Shown here: piece by piece, positions 26,403-36,258 of the stretch
Layout of the letters: every line of letters starts with the position of its first letter
How positions within the stretch are numbered: position 1 is the stretch's first letter
NCBI RefSeq assembly: GCF_000720135.1
Contig: NZ_JOIU01000023.1
Location: 1-64,000 of the forward strand
Source: Streptomyces sp. NRRL S-1022
Lineage (GTDB): Bacteria > Actinomycetota > Actinomycetes > Streptomycetales > Streptomycetaceae
DNA length: 64,000 bases
Direction of reading: 5' to 3'
Made by a program: the position numbers and the translations under genes
Notes under the pieces: model-generated
Told to the model about the DNA's origin: nothing
Databases searched by the model: none
Seen by the model: only the letters and a program-made list of their open reading frames with translations

Positions 26403-26792
26403 TCAGACCAGCGTGGTGATGCAGAACGGGTGGCCCGCCGGGTCCAGCAGGACCCGCCAGCGGTCCGGCTGCGGCTGCGCCTCCGGCTTGGTCGCGCCGA
26501 GCTTCAGCAGGTGGGCCTCGGCCGCCTCCAGGTCGTCCACGCCCACCTCGATGTGGGCCTGCTTCTCCTGGGCCGGGTCCGGCCAGGTGGGGCGGCGGTA
26601 GTCGGCCAGGCGGTTGAAGCCCAGGCCCGGCGCGCCGTCCTTGCCGCCGAGGAAGACGAAGTCCGCGGAGGTGTAGACGACGGAGAGGCCGAACATCTCG
26701 GCGTAGAAACGGGACAGTTCGAGCGGGTCGGCGCAGTCGAAGGTGACGGCGGCGTAGCGGAGGACGGGTGCGGAAGCGGTGTCTGTGCTCAT
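26403..26792 (-). CDS. VOC family protein (glyoxalase/bleomycin resistance fold)
   Basis: 129 residues, a single vicinal-oxygen-chelate unit of two beta-alpha-beta-beta-beta motifs. VTFDCADPLELSRFYAEMFG opens the first half and HIEVGVDDLEAAEAHLLKLG the second; the ends carry LLDPAGHPFCI. It may bind a metal or a small ligand, but the function cannot be told. It is divergent from the WYL regulator (72 bp apart), which may control it. Confidence 0.85.
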   Translation of the reverse strand: MSTDTASAPVLRYAAVTFDCADPLELSRFYAEMFGLSVVYTSADFVFLGGKDGAPGLGFNRLADYRRPTWPDPAQEKQAHIEVGVDDLEAAEAHLLKLGATKPEAQPQPDRWRVLLDPAGHPFCITTLV

Positions 26793-26805
26793 GGGGGCGA
26801 CCGTA
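26793..26805 (-). promoter_or_regulatory. -10 box for the leaderless VOC gene
   Basis: TACGGT on the minus strand (26805-26800) is 7 nt before ATG 26792, with no Shine-Dalgarno sequence. On the plus strand, TACGGT (26825-26830) could serve the divergent WYL gene. Confidence 0.42.
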
Positions 26806-26864
26806 GGACACGACCCGGACAGATACGGTCCTGGTTGTGCGGGCCCGTGTGCAAAGCTTCGCCC

Positions 26865-27833
26865 GTGCTGAGTGCGTCCGCCCGTCTGCTGCGTCTGCTT
26901 GCGCTGCTCGCCGCCCGGCCCTCGTGGACCTGCGCCGAGCTGGCCGACCGGATGGCCGTCACCGACCGCACCGTGCGGCGGGACATCGCCAAGCTGAGGG
27001 ACCTCGGCTACACCGTCGACTCCGACGCCGGGCCCTGGGGCGGCTACCGGCTCCGGGCCGGCTCCCGCGTGCCGCCGCTGATCCTGGACGACGAGGAGGC
27101 GCTGGCCGTGGCCGTGGGGCTGCGGGAGGCCGCGCTCGGCGGAGCACTCGGCGGGGACCAGGCCGCGCTGTCCGCGCTGCTGAAGCTGCGGCAGGTGCTG
27201 CCGCCCCGGATCGCCGAACGGCTCGGCGAGTGGGACGACGCCCTGGTACGGCTTCCCTGGCCGGACGCGCCGCGGCTGCGGCCGGGGATGCTGCTGGAAC
27301 TGGCCGCCGCCTGCCGGCGCGGGGAGCGGGCCCGGCTGTCGTACCGCGACGGGCAGGGCCGTGGCACGGTCCGGGACGTCGATCCGTACCGGCTCGTCCA
27401 CACCGGACGGCGCTGGTACTTCGTCGCCCGGGACGTGGAGCGGGGCTGGCGCACCTTCCGCGTCGACCGCGTCGAGCGGCTCCAGCCCACCGGCCACCCG
27501 GTGGAGATCACCGACCCGCCCGACCCGGCCCGGCTCGTCTCCCGCAACACCGCCAACGGCCCCTACCCGCTGTCGGTCACCATCCGGCTGCCGCTGCCCC
27601 TGGCGGACGCCCTGCGGGTCGTGCCCGCCACCGTCGGCACCCACCGGGCCGACGGCCCGGACGCCACCGTCGTCGACATCGGGGGCCCCGACGCGGACGG
27701 CCTCGCCCGCTACCTGCTCGGCCTCGCCACCCCCCTGCGCGTCCTGGCCCCGGACACCGTGCGGGAGGCCTTCGTACGCCGTACCCGGGAACTCCTGGCC
27801 GCGCAGACGGCCGACGGCCCGCCCCCGGAGTGA
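26865..27833 (+). CDS. WYL-domain transcriptional regulator
   Basis: 322 residues. The N-terminal helix-turn-helix of the HTH_11 type reads LLRLLALLAARPSWTCAEL and VTDRTVRRDIAKLRDLGY. A GPWGGYRL wing follows, then a WYL domain around residues 145-215 (VDPYRLVHTGRRWYFVARD). A C-terminal dimerisation WCX segment ends it. The GTG at 26865 is chosen by homology of LSASARLLRLL. WYL regulators sense nucleotides or other ligands; the target here may be the divergent VOC gene. Confidence 0.88.
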   Translation: MLSASARLLRLLALLAARPSWTCAELADRMAVTDRTVRRDIAKLRDLGYTVDSDAGPWGGYRLRAGSRVPPLILDDEEALAVAVGLREAALGGALGGDQAALSALLKLRQVLPPRIAERLGEWDDALVRLPWPDAPRLRPGMLLELAAACRRGERARLSYRDGQGRGTVRDVDPYRLVHTGRRWYFVARDVERGWRTFRVDRVERLQPTGHPVEITDPPDPARLVSRNTANGPYPLSVTIRLPLPLADALRVVPATVGTHRADGPDATVVDIGGPDADGLARYLLGLATPLRVLAPDTVREAFVRRTRELLAAQTADGPPPE

Positions 27834-27864
27834 GGGCGGGCCGCCGGCGCCGGCGCGAGTCCGG

Positions 27865-29628
27865 TCAGAGCTTCTCGGGCGTGCGGATGCCCAGCAGGGC
27901 CATCCCCTGGTGCAGGGTGCGGGCCGTGACGTCGCACAGGAACAGGCGGTTCTCCACCTGCTCGGGCGAACCGGCCTTCAGCACCGGGCACTTGTCGTAG
28001 AACGACGTGAACAGGGACGCCAGCTGGTACAGGTACGCCGTCAGCTTGTGCGGGGCGTACTCCGTCGCCGCCTCCCGCACCGTCTCCGCGAAGGAGTCCA
28101 GGTGCAGGCCGAGGGCGCGCTCCGCCTCGTGCAGGGCCAGCTCGGGGCGGGCCGCCGGGGCGACCTCGCCGGCCTTGCGGAGGATGGACCGGATACGGGC
28201 GTAGGCGTACTGGAGGTAGACGGACGTGTCGCCGTTCAGCGAGACCATCTGGTCCAGGTCGAACTTGTAGTCCCGGTTCGCCGACGTCGACAGGTCCGCG
28301 TACTTCACCGCGCCGATGCCCACCTGGGCACCCCGCTCGGCGATCTCCTCCTCGGACAGGTCCTGCGCCTTCTCCCGGACCACGGCCGATGCGCGGTCGA
28401 CCGCCTCGTCCAGCAGGTCGACCAGGCGGACCGTCTCGCCCTCACGGGTCTTGAACGGCTTGCCGTCCTTGCCGAGGACCGTGCCGAAGGCCAGCTGCAC
28501 CGCAGTGACGTCGTCGTTCAGCCAGCCGGCCCGGCGGGCGGTCTCGAAGACCATCCGGAAGTGCAGGGCCTGCCGGGCGTCCACCACGTACAGCAGGGTG
28601 TTCGCCTTGAGGTGGAAGACGCGGTCGCGGATCGCGGACAGGTCGGTGGCCGCGTAGCCGTAACCGCCGTCCGACTTCTGCACGATCAGCGGGACCGGGT
28701 TGCCGTCCGGACCCTTGATGTCGTCGAAGAACACGCACAGGGCGCCCTCGGAGCGGACGGCCACGCCCGACTCCTCCAGGAGGCGGCAGGTCTCGGCCAG
28801 CATGTCGTTGTAACCGGACTCGCCGACGATGTCCGCGTCCCGGATCTCCATGTCCAGCTTCTCGAAGACGGAGAAGAAGTAGATCTTCGACTCGTCCACG
28901 AACTTCTGCCACATGGCGAGGGTGTGCTCGTCCCCGGCCTGGAGGTCGACCACCCGGCGGCGGGCCCGCGTCTTGAACTCCTCGTCGGAGTCGAAGAGCC
29001 CCCGCGCGGCCTTGTAGAGGCGGTCCAGGTTCGACATCGCCTCCTCGCCCGTCACCTCGGCGGCCTCGTGGTCCAGCTCGTGCGGGTGCTCGTCCAGGTA
29101 CTGGATGAGCATGCCGAACTGGGTGCCCCAGTCGCCGATGTGGTGCCGGCGGACCACGTTCTCGCCGGTGAACTCCAGCAGCTGCACCACCGAGTCGCCG
29201 ATCACCGCGGACCGCAGGTGGCCGACGTGCATCTCCTTCGCCACGTTCGGCTGCGCGTAGTCGATCACCGTCGTACCCGGCTGCTCGGCGGACGGCACGC
29301 CGAGGCGGCCCGTCTCGTCCGCGTACCGCGCGGCCAGGTTCGCGGTGATCGCCCGGTCCGCGATCGTGATGTTGAGGAAGCCGGGGCCGGACACCTCGAC
29401 GTCCTGGATCACGTCACCCGTCACCACCCGGGAGACGACCTGCGCCGCCAGCTCCCGCGGGTTCGCCTTCGCCTTCTTCGCCAGCGCCAGGATGCCGTTG
29501 GCCTGGAAGTCGGCCCGGTCGCTTCGTCGCAGCAGCGGGTCCGCGCCGGCGGCCTCCGGCAGGGTGGCCGAGAGAGCGGAGCCGAGGTGCTGCTGGACGC
29601 TGTCGCTGAGGGACGTGACCGAGGCCAT
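27865..29628 (-). CDS. argS: Arginyl-tRNA synthetase
   Basis: 587 residues, a class I synthetase that charges tRNA-Arg. The HIGH-type motif sits in [17 protein letters not shown]. An N-terminal additional domain (residues 1-110) and the C-terminal anticodon-binding helical domain ending [11 protein letters not shown] are present. The KMSKS loop is degenerate, as usual for ArgRS. The ATG at 29628 (MASVTSLSD) is chosen; an upstream ATG 29670 would add 14 unlikely residues. Divergent from lysS. Confidence 0.95.
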   Translation of the reverse strand: MASVTSLSDSVQQHLGSALSATLPEAAGADPLLRRSDRADFQANGILALAKKAKANPRELAAQVVSRVVTGDVIQDVEVSGPGFLNITIADRAITANLAARYADETGRLGVPSAEQPGTTVIDYAQPNVAKEMHVGHLRSAVIGDSVVQLLEFTGENVVRRHHIGDWGTQFGMLIQYLDEHPHELDHEAAEVTGEEAMSNLDRLYKAARGLFDSDEEFKTRARRRVVDLQAGDEHTLAMWQKFVDESKIYFFSVFEKLDMEIRDADIVGESGYNDMLAETCRLLEESGVAVRSEGALCVFFDDIKGPDGNPVPLIVQKSDGGYGYAATDLSAIRDRVFHLKANTLLYVVDARQALHFRMVFETARRAGWLNDDVTAVQLAFGTVLGKDGKPFKTREGETVRLVDLLDEAVDRASAVVREKAQDLSEEEIAERGAQVGIGAVKYADLSTSANRDYKFDLDQMVSLNGDTSVYLQYAYARIRSILRKAGEVAPAARPELALHEAERALGLHLDSFAETVREAATEYAPHKLTAYLYQLASLFTSFYDKCPVLKAGSPEQVENRLFLCDVTARTLHQGMALLGIRTPEKL

Positions 29629-29765
29629 AGGAAGGGGTGCCGTTCTCCTCGTGGGGATGGATAGACCCACTCAGTATCCCATGGGGGGTAAAGCCGTTTT
29701 CCCGGCCGCGTTCCCGTCTGTGAGAATGGAGTGTCACCCCGTTCAGAAAGAAGGACGTGCCGATC

Positions 29766-31499
29766 GTGGCTCAGAGCACCGAGACCACCGACTGGGTCTC
29801 CCGTTTCGCGGATGAGGTCATCGAGGAGTCGGAGCGCCGGGCCCCGGGCAAACCGGTCGTCGTCGCGTCCGGACTCTCCCCTTCCGGGCCGATCCACCTC
29901 GGCAACCTCCGCGAGGTCATGACCCCGCACCTCGTCGCCGACGAGATCCGCCGCCGCGGCCGCCAGGTCCGGCACCTGATCTCCTGGGACGACTACGACC
30001 GCTACCGCAAGGTGCCGAAGGGTATCGACGGCGTCGACGAGGAGGCCTGGGCCGAGCACATCGGCAAGCCGCTGACCTCCGTCCCGGCGCCCAAGGGCTC
30101 GCCGTACCCGAACTGGGCCGAGCACTTCAAGGCCGCGATGATCGAGTCGCTCGCCCAGCTCGGCGTCGAGTTCGACGGGATCAGCCAGACCGAGCAGTAC
30201 ACCTCCGGCGCCTACCGCGAGCAGATCCTGCACGCCATGAGGCACCGGAACGACATCGACGCCATCCTCGACCAGTACCGCACGAAGAAGGTCCCGAAGA
30301 AGCAGCAGCAGAAGGCCGCCGACGAGGCCGAGCTGGAGGCCGAGGAGGGCTCCGGCGCCGCCTCCGAGGACGACGGCAGCTCCGGCTCCGCCGGGTACTT
30401 CCCGTACAAGCCGTACTGCGGCGGCTGCGGCAAGGACCTGACCACCGTCACCTCCTACGACGACGACAGCACCGAGCTGGCGTACACCTGCACCGCCTGC
30501 GGCTTCGCCGAGACCGTCCGGCTGAGCGAGTTCAACCGCGGCAAGCTGGTCTGGAAGGTCGACTGGCCGATGCGCTGGGCCTACGAGGGCGTGATCTTCG
30601 AGCCCAGCGGTGTCGACCACTCGTCCCCCGGGTCCAGCTTCCAGGTCGGCGGCCAGATCGTCGGCATCTTCGGCGGCAAGCAGCCCATCGGCCCCATGTA
30701 CGCCTTCGTCGGCATCTCCGGCATGGCGAAGATGTCCTCCTCGCGCGGCGGGGTCCCGACCCCGGGCGACGCGCTGAAGATCATGGAACCGCAGCTGCTG
30801 CGCTGGCTCTACGCCCGCCGCCGGCCCAACCAGTCCTTCAAGATCGCCTTCGACCAGGAGATCCAGCGGCTCTACGACGAGTGGGACAAGCTCGCCGCGA
30901 AGGTCTCCGACGGTTCCGCCCTGCCCGGCGACGTGGCCGCGTACACCCGTGCCGTCGGCACCGCCGCCGGTGAACTGCCGGCGACGCCGCGCCCGCTGCC
31001 GTACCGCACGCTGGCCTCCGTCGCCGACATCACCGCCGGACACGAGGACCAGGCCCTGCGCATCCTCTCCGAGCTCGACCCGGAGCAGCCGCTGGCCACC
31101 CTGGACGAGGTCCGGCCGCGCTACGACCGGGCCGAGGCCTGGATCAACACGCACGTCCCCGCCGACCAGCGGACCATCGTGCGCGACGAACCCGACGTCG
31201 ACCTGCTCAAGTCCCTCGACGAGGCCTCCCAGCAGTCCGTACGCCTGCTCCTCGACGGACTCGCCGACCACTGGTCCCTCGACGGACTCACCCACCTCGT
31301 CTACGGCGTCCCGAAGGTCCAGGCCGGCTTCGCCGCCGACGCCACGCCCAAGGAACTCCCGCCCGAGATCAAGACGGCCCAGCGGACGTTCTTCGCCCTG
31401 CTGTACCACCTGCTCGTCGGCCGCGACACCGGCCCCCGACTGCCCACCCTACTGCTCGCGGTCGGGCAGGACCGGGTACGGCGCCTGCTCGGCGAGTAA
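29766..31499 (+). CDS. lysS: Class I lysyl-tRNA synthetase
   Basis: 577 residues. It is a class I LysRS (archaeal/actinobacterial type), not the class II form. The HIGH-like motif is SGPIHLGNLREV and KMSKS is AKMSSSRGG. A zinc-ribbon-like insertion has four cysteines (CGGCGKDL and later CTACG). A charged Glu/Ala/Ser linker (around residues 185-205) precedes it. GTG 29766 is favoured over GTG 29757: AAGGA is 10 nt from the former and 1 nt from the latter. It ends at a strong terminator. Confidence 0.93.
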   Translation: MAQSTETTDWVSRFADEVIEESERRAPGKPVVVASGLSPSGPIHLGNLREVMTPHLVADEIRRRGRQVRHLISWDDYDRYRKVPKGIDGVDEEAWAEHIGKPLTSVPAPKGSPYPNWAEHFKAAMIESLAQLGVEFDGISQTEQYTSGAYREQILHAMRHRNDIDAILDQYRTKKVPKKQQQKAADEAELEAEEGSGAASEDDGSSGSAGYFPYKPYCGGCGKDLTTVTSYDDDSTELAYTCTACGFAETVRLSEFNRGKLVWKVDWPMRWAYEGVIFEPSGVDHSSPGSSFQVGGQIVGIFGGKQPIGPMYAFVGISGMAKMSSSRGGVPTPGDALKIMEPQLLRWLYARRRPNQSFKIAFDQEIQRLYDEWDKLAAKVSDGSALPGDVAAYTRAVGTAAGELPATPRPLPYRTLASVADITAGHEDQALRILSELDPEQPLATLDEVRPRYDRAEAWINTHVPADQRTIVRDEPDVDLLKSLDEASQQSVRLLLDGLADHWSLDGLTHLVYGVPKVQAGFAADATPKELPPEIKTAQRTFFALLYHLLVGRDTGPRLPTLLLAVGQDRVRRLLGE

Positions 31500-31507
31500 G
31501 CGGCACA

Positions 31508-31542
31508 CGAAAGGGGCCCTCCTCGGCGGAGGGCCCCTTTCG
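31508..31542. terminator. Bidirectional terminator between lysS and DUF2637 gene
   Basis: 15-bp perfect inverted repeat (31508-31522 and 31528-31542) with a 5-nt loop and a short T run lies between two convergent genes. It can act in both directions. Confidence 0.88.
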
Positions 31543-31550
31543 TGTTGCCG

Positions 31551-32867
31551 TCATGCGATGTGCTCGTCCTGCATCTCCTGGTAGTGCCGCTCGGCGAAGA
31601 CCTTCGCCAGGCGCTCGGCCTCGCCCCGGGGGAGCGAGACGCCGTAGGTCGCCTCCACGTCCTCCCTGAGCTGCGGCCCCGTGGGGTAGCTGCCGTCGAT
31701 CGACTTGCGGAAGACCTGGTAGAAGTCCTCCTCCGTCGGCTCCGGCTCCGTCGTGCCGCCGCCCTCGCCCAGCTCCCGCGTCCGGGTCGCGCTCACCGGG
31801 ATCGGGAAGCTGCCGGTCTCCTCCGGAGAGGGCTGCTGGAACTGCTCCGGCGGCTGCTCCTCGTACCACTCCCCGTACTCCTCCTCCGGGGCGTACTGGG
31901 GCTCCTGCATCATCGGGTCGTACGTCGGGTCGTACCCGCCGTGGTACTCGATCTCCCGCGGCGCCTGGAACCAGGGGCTCTGCTCGTCCTCCGCGGGATC
32001 CGCCGGGCGCTGCTCTCCGGCGGGCGCCGCCTGCCTCGGCACCGGCGCGGCCCCGGCCGCACGGCCACCCGCCGCCGCGGCCGGTCCGCTCGCGACCCCG
32101 GCGGCCGGTCCGCCCGCTGCCGCGGCACCCGCCGTCGCCAGCTGCGGCTGCCGCGCCACCGGAGGAAGGAGCGCCGGTTCGATGCCCGCCGCCGCCAGAC
32201 CCGCCGGGGCCGTCTCCGCCAGCGGCACGCCGTACCTCGCCAGACGGAGCGGCATCAGGGACTCCACCGGAGCCTTCCTGCGCCACGCCCGGCCGAAGCG
32301 GCTGCGCAGCCGCGCCTGGTAGACGAGACGTTCCTGCTCCAGCTTGATCACCTGGTCGTAGGAGCGCAGCTCCCACAGCTTCATCCGGCGCCACAGCAGG
32401 AACGTGGGCAGAGGGGAGAGCAGCCAGCGGGTGAGGCGGACGCCTTCCATGTGCTTGTCGGCCGTGATGTCCGCGATCCGGCCGACCGCGTGGCGGGCCG
32501 CCTCGACCGACACGACGAACAGGACCGGGATCACCGCGTGCATGCCGACACCCAGCGGGTCGGGCCAGGCGGCGGCGCCGTTGAACGCGATCGTCGCCGC
32601 CGTCAGCAGCCACGCCGTCTGGCGCAGCAGCGGGAAGGGAATCCGGATCCAGGTCAGCAGCAGATCAAGGGCCAGGAGAACACAGATACCTGCGTCGATA
32701 CCCACCGGGAACACATAGGAGAAGTTCCCGAAGCCCTTCTTGATGGCCAGCTCGCGGACAGCCGCGTACGAACCGGCGAAGCCGATGCCGGCGATGATCA
32801 AGGCGCCGGTCACGACCACGCCGATGAGAACGCGGTGCATCCGAGTCAGCTGCAGTGGCGCGGCCAC
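31551..32867 (-). CDS. DUF2637 membrane protein
   Basis: 438 residues. Four transmembrane segments occur in the first 130 residues: HRVLIGVVVTGALIIAGIGF, VFPVGIDAGICVLLALDLLL, AWLLTAATIAFNGAAAW and HAVIPVLFVVSVEAARHAV. A basic cytoplasmic region and a long Ala/Pro/Glu-rich tail follow. DUF2637 proteins resemble the Spd spread proteins of streptomycete plasmids, but this chromosomal copy is widespread. GTG 32867 follows a strong GGGAGGGG. Function is unknown. Confidence 0.82.
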   Translation of the reverse strand: MAAPLQLTRMHRVLIGVVVTGALIIAGIGFAGSYAAVRELAIKKGFGNFSYVFPVGIDAGICVLLALDLLLTWIRIPFPLLRQTAWLLTAATIAFNGAAAWPDPLGVGMHAVIPVLFVVSVEAARHAVGRIADITADKHMEGVRLTRWLLSPLPTFLLWRRMKLWELRSYDQVIKLEQERLVYQARLRSRFGRAWRRKAPVESLMPLRLARYGVPLAETAPAGLAAAGIEPALLPPVARQPQLATAGAAAAGGPAAGVASGPAAAAGGRAAGAAPVPRQAAPAGEQRPADPAEDEQSPWFQAPREIEYHGGYDPTYDPMMQEPQYAPEEEYGEWYEEQPPEQFQQPSPEETGSFPIPVSATRTRELGEGGGTTEPEPTEEDFYQVFRKSIDGSYPTGPQLREDVEATYGVSLPRGEAERLAKVFAERHYQEMQDEHIA

Positions 32868-32967
32868 TCGTACTCCCCTCCCATTGCGTGTTGTTGCGCG
32901 CAACAGAGTGGCACACGTGTGCGGCGAACGTGGTGCCGGTCAGCCGCTACGCCCCCGGCCGGCTCCC

Positions 32968-33870
32968 CTACGCGGCCGACTTGGACGGAGACGCACTGGA
33001 GGAGGCCGGCTTCGACGGCGACTTCGACGGCGCCGACGGCTTCGACGGCTCCGCGGACCCGCTCGGCGAACTCCCCGCACCACCAACGCCGTTGGCGGAC
33101 GACACCGACGCCACGACCTCCTTGACCGCCTTCTGGGCCGCCTTCGCCAGATCGTCCGCGTCCGGAGTCTTCTCACCCGCCAGACCGGCACCGTTGTAGT
33201 CCAGCGTCACCACGACGTTCTCCACCCGGGCGACGACCGTCTGCTGCTTGAAGAGGCCTTCCTTCTTCTTCAGGTCGTACCGCACCGCCGTCGCCTCCGC
33301 ACCCGTGCCCGACAACGGCACGACCTTGGTGTTCCTGGCGCCGTCCACCGACTGGACGTCCTTGGCCTGCCGCGTGAAGTACGCGTGCGCCTGGTCCGCG
33401 CCGGAGCCACGCGTGGCATCGGAGTCGAACCGCAGCAGGGAGACCGTCAGCCAGCGGAACTGCGACCCCTTCACCCCGTTGTTGTCCAGGCTGTTCCACG
33501 AACAGGACGCCCGCGACGACGGATCGTCCGAACCGCCCTTCTTCGCCGACTTCACACCCTTCGGAACCAGGTCCTCCAGGCTCTTCCTCGCCAGCACCGC
33601 ACACGCGTCGGGAAGCTTTTGGTACGCGGCGGCCTCCACGGTCGGCGACGCACTCGCCGACGGCTGCGTACTGCCGGCCTCCGCCGACCGCGTGCTCTCC
33701 TCGCCGGACTTGGCCTTGGAATCACCCGAGTCCGAGGAACAGGCGGCCGTGATCAGAACCGCGGGAACGGCTGCCGCGCAGACAAGAGCGCGGCGCAGGC
33801 GCTCGGCTCGCCGGCTGGACTGGGCACGGTCGTCTCGCTGGGCTGCTCGCTGCATGGTTCCTTCACTCAT
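32968..33870 (-). CDS. DUF3558 lipoprotein
   Basis: 300 residues. A basic N-terminus and hydrophobic segment end in lipobox VLITAACSS, so it is a secreted lipoprotein. A Ser/Gly/Thr-rich linker is followed by a DUF3558-type domain (PDACAVLARKSLEDLVP, then ASCSWNSLDNN). A C-terminal Ser/Pro/Lys tail (SKPSAPSKSPSKPASS) is low complexity. The start at 33870 may instead be ATG 33855 (MQRAAQRD). The adjacent lipoprotein gene is related, so the two form a tandem pair. Function is unknown. Confidence 0.85.
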   Translation of the reverse strand: MSEGTMQRAAQRDDRAQSSRRAERLRRALVCAAAVPAVLITAACSSDSGDSKAKSGEESTRSAEAGSTQPSASASPTVEAAAYQKLPDACAVLARKSLEDLVPKGVKSAKKGGSDDPSSRASCSWNSLDNNGVKGSQFRWLTVSLLRFDSDATRGSGADQAHAYFTRQAKDVQSVDGARNTKVVPLSGTGAEATAVRYDLKKKEGLFKQQTVVARVENVVVTLDYNGAGLAGEKTPDADDLAKAAQKAVKEVVASVSSANGVGGAGSSPSGSAEPSKPSAPSKSPSKPASSSASPSKSAA

Positions 33871-33982
33871 GACGCTCGGTGTTCGTGCGGGTTCCTGCGG
33901 GGGCCACGGTACGCGGTGAAGCAGCCGTGGGCCGTCCGTTCCCGCGCTTCGCGGACAGGTGCGGACGGGACCGGCGGGGTCG

Positions 33983-34849
33983 TCAGCCGCCCAGCGCGTC
34001 ATCCAGCCGGGAGGCCAGATTCAGGGCCCTGTCCTGCATTTCCTTGCTGTCCGGCACCGCCCCCAGGGCCATCGGCTGCTCCTCGTACTGGAACGTGACG
34101 ATGACATTGGACGTGCGGAACACCACAGTCACCGTCCGCTGTTCGGCCGTCGAACCGGACGCGTTCAGCTGGTCGTCCAGATACGCCTCGTCACCGAGAT
34201 CGGACAGCGCACGAGGCTGCAGATCCGTGGGCGTGGCACCGGACGAAGAGGCGTCCGGGGACGCGGACGAGGAGGCACTGCCGCTCGCGGCCCCCTTCGA
34301 GGGCGCGGCCGAGGGCGCGGACGCCGATGAGGAGGACGCCGAGGAGGACGGCGCCGAGGAGGAGGGCGTCGGGGAAGCGGGCGCCGGCGAACTGCTCGGC
34401 GCCGGCAGATCCGCGGCCGTCTCCTTCTCCGCGAACAGCTTCTGCGCCTGATCGTCGTCGCTGACCGTGTTGTCGTACGACACCACGCGCTCGAAGTCCA
34501 CCGACAGCCGGTCCGTGGCGTCGGCCGACTCCACCTTCCACCGGCAGCCGACCTTGCGATCGGTGTCGTAGGTGAGCGCGGCCTCGCCCTGGTACGCCTT
34601 GTCCCGCTGATCCGGGTCGGTGATCTGCCGGATGCCCGGCAGCAGCGCGTCCAGCGTGTCGTGGTCGACCGCACCGCAGGGCTCGGGGAGCGTGCGGTAC
34701 CTGCCCGGCTGCGCCGCCACCGTCGCCGTACCGGCGTCGCCCGGGTTGGCGTCGTCCGTCGCGCCGTCGCTCCCGGAACCGCTCGTGCAGCCGGCCAGCA
34801 GCGCCGCGAGGAGGGCGGCGGTGCCGGTTACGTACGCCTTCCGCTGCAC
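33983..34849 (-). CDS. DUF3558-like lipoprotein with Ser-rich linker
   Basis: 288 residues. The signal is MQRKAYVTGTAALLAALLAGC with lipobox LLAGC. The mature protein has PEPCGAVDHDTLDALLP and GCRWKVES, a Cys pair as in the preceding lipoprotein. A long Ser/Ala/Pro-only stretch (about residues 150-200) splits the domain. The GTG at 34849 has GAGGAG about 7 nt upstream. It is upstream of the other lipoprotein on the same strand with a 112-bp gap. Surface-exposed; role unknown. Confidence 0.82.
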   Translation of the reverse strand: MQRKAYVTGTAALLAALLAGCTSGSGSDGATDDANPGDAGTATVAAQPGRYRTLPEPCGAVDHDTLDALLPGIRQITDPDQRDKAYQGEAALTYDTDRKVGCRWKVESADATDRLSVDFERVVSYDNTVSDDDQAQKLFAEKETAADLPAPSSSPAPASPTPSSSAPSSSASSSSASAPSAAPSKGAASGSASSSASPDASSSGATPTDLQPRALSDLGDEAYLDDQLNASGSTAEQRTVTVVFRTSNVIVTFQYEEQPMALGAVPDSKEMQDRALNLASRLDDALGG

Positions 34850-35064
34850 GGTCGGGCTCCTCTCGACGGTCTGTGCTCGCTCGGTGGTCCAGTGTCCCCG
34901 CTGGTTATTCGCTTGCCGCAGCGGGGCGCCCCCTGGAGACAATGTCTATCGCACGCACTGCTGTGGACGCCGGTCCCTTGTCCCTTTTCGTCGACCTTGG
35001 CGCCGCTTTTGCTTTTTGCTGCTTTCAAGCCTTTTGTTGTCGCTTCCGGGGGAACGAGGAACAC
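34850..35064 (+). other. rtcB leader with T-rich tract
   Basis: The 215-bp gap between divergent lipoprotein and rtcB genes includes a pyrimidine-rich stretch on the plus strand (34996-35048, four runs of 4-5 T). That is unusual for this genome. An in-frame ATG at 34942 could extend RtcB by 41 residues, but the codons there have poor GC3, so I regard the stretch as an untranslated leader. Confidence 0.55.
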
Positions 35065-36258
35065 ATGTCGTACGTGGAGATGCCGGGCGCCAAGGTCCCG
35101 ATCCGGATGTGGACGGACCCGGCGACGGTCGAGGACGTGGCCCTGCGCCAGCTCCAGAACGTGGCCACCCTGCCGTGGATCAAGGGCCTGGCCGTGATGC
35201 CGGACGTGCACTACGGCAAGGGCGCGACGGTCGGCTCGGTCATCGCGATGCAGGGCGCGGTGTGCCCGGCGGCGGTGGGCGTGGACATCGGCTGCGGGAT
35301 GTCGGCGGTGAAGACGTCCCTCACGGCGAACGACCTCCCCGGGGACCTGTCCCGACTGCGGTCGAGGATCGAGCAGGTCATTCCGGTGGGGCGGGGGATG
35401 CACGACGAACCGGTCGAGCCGGCAGACTTCCACGGACTGGCCACGGCCGGGTGGGACGACTTCTGGGGACGGTTCGACGGGGTCGCCGATGCGGTCAAGT
35501 TCCGTCAGGAGCGCGCCTGGAAGCAAATGGGAACGCTCGGATCGGGCAATCACTTTGTCGAGGTGTGCACGGACACGACCGGTTCTGTATGGCTCATGCT
35601 CCATTCCGGTTCCCGGAACATCGGCAAGGAACTCGCCGAACACCACATCGGCGTGGCCCAGAAGCTCCCGCACAACCAGGGCCTCGTCGACCGTGACCTC
35701 GCCGTCTTCGTGTCGGACACCCCGCAGATGGCGGCCTACCGCAACGACCTGTTCTGGGCGCAGGAGTACGCCAAGTACAACCGCACGCTCATGATGGCGC
35801 TCCTGAAGGACGTGATCCGCAAGGAGTTCAAGAAGGCGAAGCCGGCCTTCGAGCAGGAGATCTCCTGCCACCACAACTACGTGGCGGAGGAGCGGTACCA
35901 GGGCATGGACCTGCTCGTCACCCGCAAGGGCGCGATCCGGGCCGGCTCCGGCGACTACGGGATCATCCCCGGCTCCATGGGCACGGGGTCGTACATCGTG
36001 AAGGGCCTCGGCAACGAGCTGGCCTTCAACTCGGCCTCGCACGGCGCGGGCCGGCGGATGAGCCGGAACGCGGCCAAGCGGCGCTTCTCCACCCAGGACC
36101 TGGCGGAGCAGACCCGGGGCGTGGAGTGCCGCAAGGACTCCGGTGTGGTGGACGAGATCCCGGGTGCCTACAAGTCGATCGACCAGGTCATCGACCAGCA
36201 GCGGGACCTGGTGGAGGTCGTGGCGAAGCTGAAGCAGGTCGTCTGCGTCAAGGGCTGA
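35065..36258 (+). CDS. rtcB: RNA-splicing ligase RtcB
   Basis: 397 residues, the shorter bacterial RtcB form. It joins 2',3'-cyclic phosphate or 3'-phosphate RNA ends to 5'-OH ends using GTP and Mn2+. Metal-binding residues are seen in VGVDIGCGMS (Cys), GSGNHFVEV (His), MLHSGSRNIG and SCHHNYV. The nucleotidylated His is in SHGAGRRMSR. The ATG at 35065 is preceded by GAGGA. The gene's tail overlaps the convergent tetR gene by 11 bp. In bacteria RtcB repairs damaged tRNA or rRNA. Confidence 0.94.
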   Translation: MSYVEMPGAKVPIRMWTDPATVEDVALRQLQNVATLPWIKGLAVMPDVHYGKGATVGSVIAMQGAVCPAAVGVDIGCGMSAVKTSLTANDLPGDLSRLRSRIEQVIPVGRGMHDEPVEPADFHGLATAGWDDFWGRFDGVADAVKFRQERAWKQMGTLGSGNHFVEVCTDTTGSVWLMLHSGSRNIGKELAEHHIGVAQKLPHNQGLVDRDLAVFVSDTPQMAAYRNDLFWAQEYAKYNRTLMMALLKDVIRKEFKKAKPAFEQEISCHHNYVAEERYQGMDLLVTRKGAIRAGSGDYGIIPGSMGTGSYIVKGLGNELAFNSASHGAGRRMSRNAAKRRFSTQDLAEQTRGVECRKDSGVVDEIPGAYKSIDQVIDQQRDLVEVVAKLKQVVCVKG

